NCBI GenBank assembly: GCA_023247815.1
Contig: JAHFFS010000107.1
Coordinates: 1 to 5,705, forward strand
Reading direction: 5' to 3'
Length of the DNA stretch: 5,705 nucleotides
Source: Candidatus Omnitrophota bacterium
GTDB lineage: Bacteria > Omnitrophota > Gorgyraeia > Zapsychrales > JANLHA01
Below the pieces are notes generated by a model. That model searched no databases. It had not been told where the DNA came from and saw only the letters and a program-made list of their open reading frames with translations. Shown one piece after another: positions 1 through 5,705 of the stretch. Position 1 is the first letter of the stretch. Each line of letters begins with the position of its first letter. The position numbers were made by a program, and so were the translations under genes.

Positions 1-3000
1 CTTCGGCCTTGATAAAATCAACAATGCTGTCAATATTATTTTTATCCCAAAATTTCTGGCGGATCCGTTCGCGCCAGCCGTATTCGCGGCCAAAGTATCG
101 AAATGCCGGTGTCAAGCTCCCCCACCACAGCATTTCCGGTGATTCATTTTCCTGCGGCAATGAATACACAAACCGATCAGATTCCAAATAAACCTGCGGA
201 TCATGGAGCTGAAACGATCCGTCGCGGTCGTCCGTCACACTGAACCCGCCGGAACGGAGGGCTATACTGATCCGAGGCATAAACCGCGAATATTGGCTTG
301 AGATGGTGTAAGGAGCGTGCTGATAATAGATGTCGATTCCTTTATTCAATTTCTCCTCGAGCAAGGCCGGGTAATGGCTGGGATCAGTGATATCGGTTCC
401 GTCAATAAATGTAATCGTATATTCTTTTTCTTCGTTTGTTCCCGGATAAGTCCATTTAAATGTGATCCGGCCGTATTCACGACCCACCCCGCCTTCGGCC
501 TGAACCCGGCGGAACGCCACATCCTTAACCCCCATGGCCTTTAGCTCGAGGATAATGCGTTTGTGATAGTTGGTTGTTTCTAGACCCGACCCAAATCCGC
601 TTCGCCTCTTAGTGATGACATGAAGGTAATCAATACTCCTTTGATCATCGATTGTTAAGGAAAGGTTCTCTCCCTTGGGTAAAGAGTTGATCGCTTCCTC
701 TAAGGAGTTGATATCCAGTACAATATCATCAACCATGATCCCGTCTGTCGTATTGGTACTCAAAAGGAAATTGGACAAGTCTTCGCCAGCTCCGCCGTAG
801 AGAGCAACCAGTGGTTTGTTGTCTGGATTGACTTGCTGCTCAATGGACATCGCGTAGGCCATATAGGTGGGATGAAGGATCCGATTATTAAAGAAAGAAA
901 ACTCTTGATAATATTGGGACACAAACTCAGTATATTCCAACGCATAAGCGACAATCCCCTGCATGATCGGCAATTCATCGATCACGATATCATCCAGAGA
1001 AAAATCTTCATTGAGCAAACGCAAAATTTCAAAACGTAGATCAGGATTATTTGTAAACGCCCTCTGATAGACCTCGACTTCGGCTAAGACCGCTTCAACT
1101 TCTTCCTGAAACTGTTCGGCCAACGTCAAGGCGGATGAAGAATGATGTGCCTGGTGGGTCAAGAGTGCCTCGATCATGACCTCCAGCGCTTTTTGCTCAA
1201 GCGAACCTGGTGGCGCACGCTGATGACGGGTGATCAACCAATCGTTAAGCCAGGTCACCGTGTCACTCTCCCAAAACCCGAGAGCGCTGACATTATTAAA
1301 AAATTTCAAAGTTATTCCCCGCGCCGCCAGCGCTTCTGCCAAGACTCGGATGTTTCCTCCCAGACTACGCAGATAATCCCGGTATTCCGCGTCCTTCGCC
1401 TGGTCCCATTTCGGTTCCGTGGTCGTCAGACTATCGTTGATTTCCGTCAGTAGTTCAACGGCGGTTTTATTTTTATCCTTGCCTAAGGCTTCAAATCTAG
1501 GAACATTGCCGCGGGCATTTTCCTCGACGTAATTGTTATTACGGATATATTGTTTGCCTGTAACAGCATTCCCTACCCGCTGCCAAATGATGATGCCGCC
1601 ACGGGTCTGCGCCACAAAATAAATTTTATCGCCCACCCTAAATCGAGGATTAAAACCTTGCGGCTCTTTCTGCATGATCTCATGCAAAGCCCGTAAAGAC
1701 TCCACTGGTCTTGTGATGAAATCTTCAGCGGTAAAGACATTGATCCCCTGGAGAGCACGGACAAAATTGCCCTGGCCATCATAAAAGGCTTGGGTATTGT
1801 TCTCATCTTTATACAGTTTGCTGTAATCATTATCTCCAATTTGATAAAATTCCCATGCCCCTGGCCGTTCTTGTGTTAAAAACTCATCTTTAAAAACTGA
1901 AGTTAAATTGTCATGGACAATGACAGTTCCCGTTGGTAATTGTACAGCCAACAATGGACCGAGATTCTGTTCAAAACCAAAAACCTCGGTCATGATCCTG
2001 AACGAATCTGCATTAACCGCAAACCGATCACTCTTTAAATCACTGGTCTTATCGTCTACAACCTGCTTTAACATCTGATATGCTAAACGCAACTGCGATT
2101 CATTAGCTTGACTCCCTTTTAATCTGAACAGGGCATTATCTCTTTTGAATTTATTAATAGCCATCTTATAATCCCGAACCTTTGTGGCCGGAGATATTCC
2201 CCTGTAATTCATAATCGTTCCAACAGTTTGATCCAAATACTGCAGATCATTTGAGTTAAGATGCAACATCCAGAGAACATTATCAAGATAGTGCTGAATA
2301 ATTTGTGCATTTCTGACATGTTCGCTGGGTTGATACTGTTGAAAGAACGCAATCAGCTGTTGTTGGGCGTCTTGAGGGCTCATAACTTGTTCCTGGGCAT
2401 TTTGAAAATCCTTCACCATTCTTCCTGTAGCGGCCAAATGATTAATATTCCCTATCAAAGATTCAACTTGATCGTTTTCGCTTTTGCTTGTAGCGATCAT
2501 TTCCAGAAAATCTTCAACTCCCTGCCAACTGATCTGTTTAACCCTTTTACCATCCACTTCAACTTCTTCGATCATGCCTCTCAACCGCTTGAAAACTTCA
2601 TCTCTTGCGTAGCTAAAAACCACATCCTGCACTGGCTGAAGATACCTAACGCCTGAAGCCGCGTAGCGATTATGGCTTTCCCATAAAGCGGTTACGATAC
2701 TTGTTGGCAAGTCCACCACTTTAAAAATCCGCAGCACTTCTTCTGCCTCTGTGTTCGTTGTCAGCAGGCGCGGCAACTGGGCGGTAAAAAGAGGAACCAA
2801 TTGATTGATATCTCCTAACGCTTGATTCAATTGCTGGAGATTAAGGCTGGTGATCCATCGCCAGATGATCCTGGTCTTTTCCTGAGGAGAAACAAATCCA
2901 TCCGGTAAGGCGTCAATAAATTTTTTCAGTGCGTCCCATTGTGAGGCATCCTGTTTCAAAATATCCAGAATATCGACTCCGATGATCGTCAACACATGAT

Positions 3001-5705
3001 TTGTCGTGTTAACCGCAAAATACCTTTGTAATAAATTTCTTTCCTCGGGACTGCGCTGATCGTACTGATGAAGAACGATGCTGACGAGCTGTGGATACTT
3101 CACATAAAACGCATTTGGCGTCTGTGGCTGACCAGCCTGCAGATCTAATATTTCCAAACCTTGGTGATAAGCATCATCATAGCGGCCTTCAATAAACTCC
3201 GTCTGCGCTTGCGCATAAATTTGCACGCAAACCGCGTCATTGATGCTTGCGGCTAATGATCGCGCCGCGCTCACCGCTGGATCACTGATCCCTTCAACCA
3301 TAACCAAAAGATCATTCAACTGCTGAGCTGCGCTTTGCAATTCTTCTCTTGGCCTTGAGACCAGATCAACGCCTTGCCAGGCCGCGCTTAAACTCGTCAG
3401 CCGGTCTTTGACCTTTTCTCTCAACGCGTCCCGCAAGCTAACCGCTCCTTGCTCACCCGGATTGATATCAAAGATATCCTGCAGACGGGCATTGGCTTCG
3501 CTTAGTTCATCATTATCGAGATGCGCTTGGACCTGGGCCAGCCAGTCAGGGATATAACGGCGGCGTTCAAACCGCTTCTGCTCCAAAGCCAGTTTGAGCT
3601 GGTGCAACATAGTTCCCTGCCGTTGGGTTTCTCTGGGAAGGTCATTGATCAAAATATTGATCGCGCCGCTCAACGCTCCTTCAAAAACCAGACGACGAAC
3701 ATCTTCCAGCTTTGCCTGGTAAGTCGCAACCAGATTCGGCTGTCGGCGAAACGTTTTCTCCAATTCTGTCTTACCCTCTTCAATCCAGAGGTTGACCGCG
3801 ATTAAGAAAAATGGTTCATTGTTCATCATATACAAATCATACAAACGTCTGCTGACAGCCTCCCAACGCTGTTGGATCGCTTGATCAGTCACGTCTGTTG
3901 TACTCAATCCGCTCAACTGCCGGATCAAGGCAAGATCACTATTACTCATCGCCAAATTCCACAACTTTCCCTGAATCGGGCCGCTATAAAAACGCTGCGC
4001 TAAGTCCTCGTGCTCTTCAATTCCAGCCAAAAACCAATCTTCACCATACACCACCGCCAGGGCCACGGCCCGTCGAGCAAAGGCCTCATCATCCAAAGTC
4101 CCTTTGGTCATTTCGGTCTGGACGACTGTAAAAATGGTCTGTTCATCCGCGGTGATGGGAAGCAGGGCGGGCTTACCGGATTCAAGCACAATTCCCTTTG
4201 CGGCCAATATGGCTTCAGCCTCCTGCTTCACATCCAGGGCAATGACAATCGCACGGTTGCGGACCATTTCCGAGATCTCTCCCCGTAAAAGCGCTTGCTC
4301 AATTTCCGTGATTTTATTTTCAGTATTGTTGATCAGAGCAACGAGATAATTGTTATGCTCTTCTACGGTTTGACCCAATGACTGGCGCAAAAGATATCCG
4401 CCGAGGCTCGACAAGCCAGATGTGCCTTCCAAGTCAGCTTCTCGTACGACCGCCTCAAGGTGTTGCAATCCTAAAATCTGTTCGTCCAGTTCATGCTTGA
4501 GCGCCTGGGCGATGATGATCAAGCTGTTCGCGTTGAGATTGTCGTCCACCAGACCTTTGGTCAGATAAACTTTAAGCACCAGCTCGCCATTTTCCTCAAC
4601 GTACTCTGAAAACGCGGCCGGACCCCGTTTCTTCGCCCCGTCGCTGACCGTCGGAAAACCAACCGCGTTACCAGACAGTTCCACTTGTTCATAATCAATA
4701 CGGGCGCTGGTATAACGATCCTGATATTGTTCCGGCAAATCTGCTTGATCAACTGTTTTATCCTGCAGGGCTAATTCAATCTTAAGCAAACCTTCCTCGT
4801 CGGGGCCAGGGACGGTAGCCGCCACCTTAACAAATTCTTGAACGATTTCAAGCACTGACTTTCCGTCAAAAATGACCTGAGTCAAAGCCGTGACCTTGCC
4901 TTGAGCGCGGGCCTCACTGACCGCGGTTTGGCGGGCCTCTTCATCTACCACGTTATACTCAGTGCCGATGGCCTTAAGTGTCACTGGCGGGTTAGGTAAA
5001 ATTACATTGCTGCGGGTCAAGAATTGCAAAAGCTGCTCTACATCGCCATGCAGATTGGCGCCGGTTGTCCGCAGATATTGAGTCATCGTGAGTGCTTCCT
5101 GACCCGTGTAACCAGCTAAAGCCACCAAGTGTGCGAAATCGAGGTTTTGGAACTCTTGAATCGATCGATTGATCTGATCCATATCATAATCTTCCAAAGA
5201 CAGTCCTTTGACGTCGATCGCGGCCGCCTGCGGGCGAAGAGCCATGGGGAAAAGTCCTGCATCTAAACTTGTACGGTAAATGAAAAGGAAAAATGAAATA
5301 TCCTGTCGAAACTGTTCATGAAAGGCAACATCATAGTCGAAGATCACCGGAACTCCATCGACCTGAGTCTGATTAAAGGGATGAACATCAAATTTGCGAA
5401 CAAGCGTCTCAAAAACCAATAAAGCGCTGCGGGCTTGTTTCTCGTCCGGATGTGTCAGGTCTTCTTTAACGACATCCACGAGAAGACGGACGAGATAAAA
5501 ATTGCTCAATTCCTCGGGAGATTGGCTGGCAAGGAAATCAATCTGAGTGATTTCATTCGGCGACAAGCGGCGCACCTCAGCGCCATTCACCCGCCCTTGG
5601 CCGATCAAGGATGCCAGCAGCTCTCGACGGTAATTATTTCGATCGCCATGCTGAAAAAATTGATTATTCGCAAAATCAACCGGGATGTATCTATTGACAA
5701 GATAA
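1..5705 (-). CDS. Internal fragment of a giant multi-domain protein (partial at both ends)
   Basis: One minus-strand frame, with codons from base 5704 down to base 2, stays open for about 1,901 codons. The translation reads as genuine protein along its whole length, so the gene extends beyond both window edges and no start or stop is visible. Most of it is predicted by eye to be alpha-helical (heptad-like Leu/Ile/Val with Glu, Gln, Asp, Asn, Lys and Arg). It is interrupted by a His-Glu motif segment near residue 404, a beta-rich segment at about 1247-1405 and a methyltransferase-like Rossmann module at about 1610-1850. I see no signal peptide or convincing membrane span inside the fragment. 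Only one cysteine (residue 826) was found. Proteins of this scale are known from Candidatus Omnitrophota and a few other bacteria, where surface or prey-attachment roles have been proposed. The function of this one is unknown, and I do not recognise a named family for the full length. All other open frames here overlap it and look like shadows. Confidence 0.93.
155..877 (-). other. SAM-methyltransferase-like Rossmann domain within the giant protein
   Basis: Residues about 1610-1850 carry, in order, the landmarks of a class I methyltransferase fold. A hydrophobic strand ends in the glycine loop YGGAGED (GGAG at 1637-1640), followed by a helix, LSNFLLSTN. A second strand ends in acidic residues (MVDD, Asp1659/1660), where such enzymes usually bind the ribose of SAM. 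A later strand ends in FIDGTD (Asp1768), next comes GIDIYYQHAP (around Asp1791), and then LRSGGFSVTDD (1816-1826), the familiar strand-turn of the C-terminal half of the fold. The gap between the second-strand acid and FIDGTD is about 109 residues, longer than in a minimal domain, so an insertion is likely. The fold call is fairly firm. Catalytic activity, substrate and even SAM binding are not shown. A degenerate structural copy inside a scaffold protein is a real alternative. Confidence 0.6.
878..1471 (-). other. Acidic helical segment preceding the methyltransferase-like domain
   Basis: Residues about 1412-1609 look almost entirely helical. They include a strongly acidic, coiled-coil-like stretch with repeated Glu and Val (AEQFQEEVEAVLAEVEVYQ) and an aromatic-rich stretch (EYTEFVSQYYQEFSFF) shortly before the Rossmann module. 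A helical cap directly N-terminal to a methyltransferase fold is common, and the aromatic stretch could be part of it. The beginning (AVELLTEINDSLTTTEPKWD) resembles a linker helix after the beta-rich segment. No family is recognised and no catalytic residues stand out. The boundary with the next domain was set by eye. Confidence 0.4.
1490..1966 (-). other. Beta-rich segment of unknown family
   Basis: Residues about 1247-1405 break the helical pattern with several probable beta strands and turns: LLAVQLPTGTVIVHD (1251-1265), FYDGQGNFVRAL, FRVGDKIYFVAQTRGGIIIW (beginning at 1355) and a following strand near KQYIRNN. The alternation of hydrophobic residues with Gly-Asp and Gly-Gly turns suggests a small beta sandwich or barrel, possibly a binding module. 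The segment between the first strands and the second group (ERPGAWEFYQIGDNDYSKLYKDENN) is polar and aromatic, as in some carbohydrate-binding surfaces, but nothing specific supports that function. I do not recognise the family. Confidence 0.4.
1967..3124 (-). other. Long helical scaffold with a Gln-rich stretch
   Basis: Residues about 861-1246 read as a succession of amphipathic helices without recognisable catalytic motifs. Around residues 1095-1125 the chain is rich in glutamine (for example QDAQQQLIAFFQQYQ just after Met1108). The bases encoding part of this block (2041-2220) are about 39% GC by count, against about 51% in 4561-4740 of the same frame, and AGA and ATA codons appear more often here. 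Helical solenoid or extended-rod architecture is a reasonable guess. No repeat unit could be aligned by eye. Confidence 0.35.
3125..3667 (-). other. TPR-like helical hairpins
   Basis: Residues about 680-860 contain two stretches that match the spacing of tetratricopeptide-type hairpins. One is HLDNDELSEANARLQDIFDINPGE (residues 728-751), with the small residue after the first helix and the Asn-Pro-Gly turn that often closes such repeats. The other is QAQTEFIEGRYDDAYHQGLEI (832-852), with the Gly-x-Tyr-x-x-Ala pattern typical of the helix A to helix B junction. TPR hairpins usually serve protein-protein contacts. Here they are isolated rather than tandem and fall below the strictness needed for a firm assignment. 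The only cysteine of the fragment (826) lies just ahead of the second one. Confidence 0.35.
4430..4672 (-). other. Strand-helix unit with a HE...H motif, possible degenerate metallopeptidase-like fold
   Basis: Residues about 345-425 contain a probable edge strand (ELVLKVYLTKGLVD, 374-387), a hydrophobic helix (SLIIIAQAL) and then HELDEQILGLQH (His404, Glu405, Glu408, His415), followed by LEAVVREAD. Strand, then helix with His-Glu, then a second His roughly ten residues on recalls the layout of gluzincin or metzincin metallopeptidases. However, the canonical second histidine of HExxH is replaced by glutamate (HELDE), so a classical zinc site is not intact. The unit could be a degenerate protease fold, a different metal site, or a chance match within a helical protein. 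This is the weakest of the domain calls. Confidence 0.25.
4673..5704 (-). other. N-terminal part of the fragment, helical, no recognised family
   Basis: Residues 1-344 begin in mid-protein (YLVNRYIPVDF...) and are mainly helical. They include a phenylalanine/tyrosine-rich stretch after residue 122 (FDYDVAFHEQFRQDISFFLF), which is amphipathic and charged rather than a membrane span. A helical block with heptad-like spacing then leads into VVDEEARQTAVSEARAQGKV. A short strand-containing part (LLKIELALQDKTVDQADLP) follows just before the His-Glu unit. I find no catalytic motif and cannot name a family. Confidence 0.3.

Noticed and set aside
1142..1453. Plus-strand open frame of 103 codons
   Set aside because: Antisense to the giant gene, rich in Arg, Pro and Gln as expected from an antisense shadow, with no family resemblance.
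1573..1839. Minus-strand open frame of 88 codons
   Set aside because: Same strand as the giant gene but a different frame and wholly inside it. The giant frame gives the more protein-like translation across these bases.
2261..2656. Plus-strand open frame of 131 codons
   Set aside because: It lies opposite the continuous minus-strand coding frame, has no ribosome-binding site I can defend, and its translation lacks recognisable motifs. It is a shadow of the giant gene.
4219..4224. AGGAGG on the minus strand, an ideal Shine-Dalgarno core
   Set aside because: It is inside the coding frame (Gln-Glu-Ala codons) and has no ATG or GTG start at suitable spacing.
4265..4282. Purine-rich GGGGAGAG followed about nine bases later by an in-frame ATG (Met480), resembling an internal translation start
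   Set aside because: The same frame is open and protein-like for hundreds of codons upstream, so this is most simply a chance match inside the coding sequence.
5159..5170. Twelve-base perfect palindrome AATCGATCGATT, a possible operator
   Set aside because: It encodes Asn-Arg-Ser-Ile in the middle of a helical coding region, far from any promoter, and is one of many GATC-containing sites in the window.
5280..5345. Phenylalanine-rich stretch (SFFLFIY) as a transmembrane helix
   Set aside because: The uninterrupted hydrophobic run is only about seven residues and is flanked by charged residues (Arg, Asp, Glu, His), too short and too polar for a membrane span.

Overview
The window holds no complete gene and no visible intergenic DNA. 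It lies wholly inside one reading frame on the minus strand. Reading from base 5704 down to base 2 gives about 1,901 consecutive sense codons with no stop, no start that can be defended as the true start, and no promoter or terminator. The translation looks like real protein throughout: amphipathic helices, short beta segments, glycine turns and recognisable motifs, with no frameshift or decay. The parent gene is therefore longer than 5.7 kb at both ends and encodes a very large, multi-module protein. Residues are numbered here from the first complete codon in the window (residue 1 = bases 5704-5702), not from the real N-terminus.

Layout in protein order (high to low coordinate). Residues 1-344 are a mostly helical, unrecognised region. 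Residues about 345-425 carry a strand-helix unit with a His-Glu motif (HELDEQILGLQH) that faintly recalls a metallopeptidase zinc helix. Residues about 426-1246 are long alpha-helical scaffold, including two TPR-like hairpins (about 720-860) and a Gln-rich stretch (about 1095-1125). Residues about 1247-1405 are beta-rich. Residues about 1412-1609 are helical again and acidic. Residues about 1610-1850 show the ordered motifs of a Rossmann-fold, SAM-methyltransferase-like domain (YGGAGED, then VDD, then FIDGTD, then LRSGGFSVTDD). The last 50 residues are rich in aromatic and Arg residues and run off the window.

Organism: a bacterium of moderate GC content (about 39-51% in the stretches I counted), and no marker gene is present. 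A gene this size, with long helical scaffold, very little cysteine and an embedded 'GGAG-DLSNFLLSTN' methyltransferase-like module, resembles the giant proteins of Candidatus Omnitrophota (OP3), such as that of Ca. Velamenicoccus archaeovorus. That is inference from recalled resemblance, not a search result. Other lineages with giant genes (Planctomycetes, Chlorobi, Patescibacteria) are not excluded.

Within this single polypeptide the modules would act as one extended chain of scaffold with one or two enzyme-like folds. Whether these are catalytic cannot be settled from the sequence alone.
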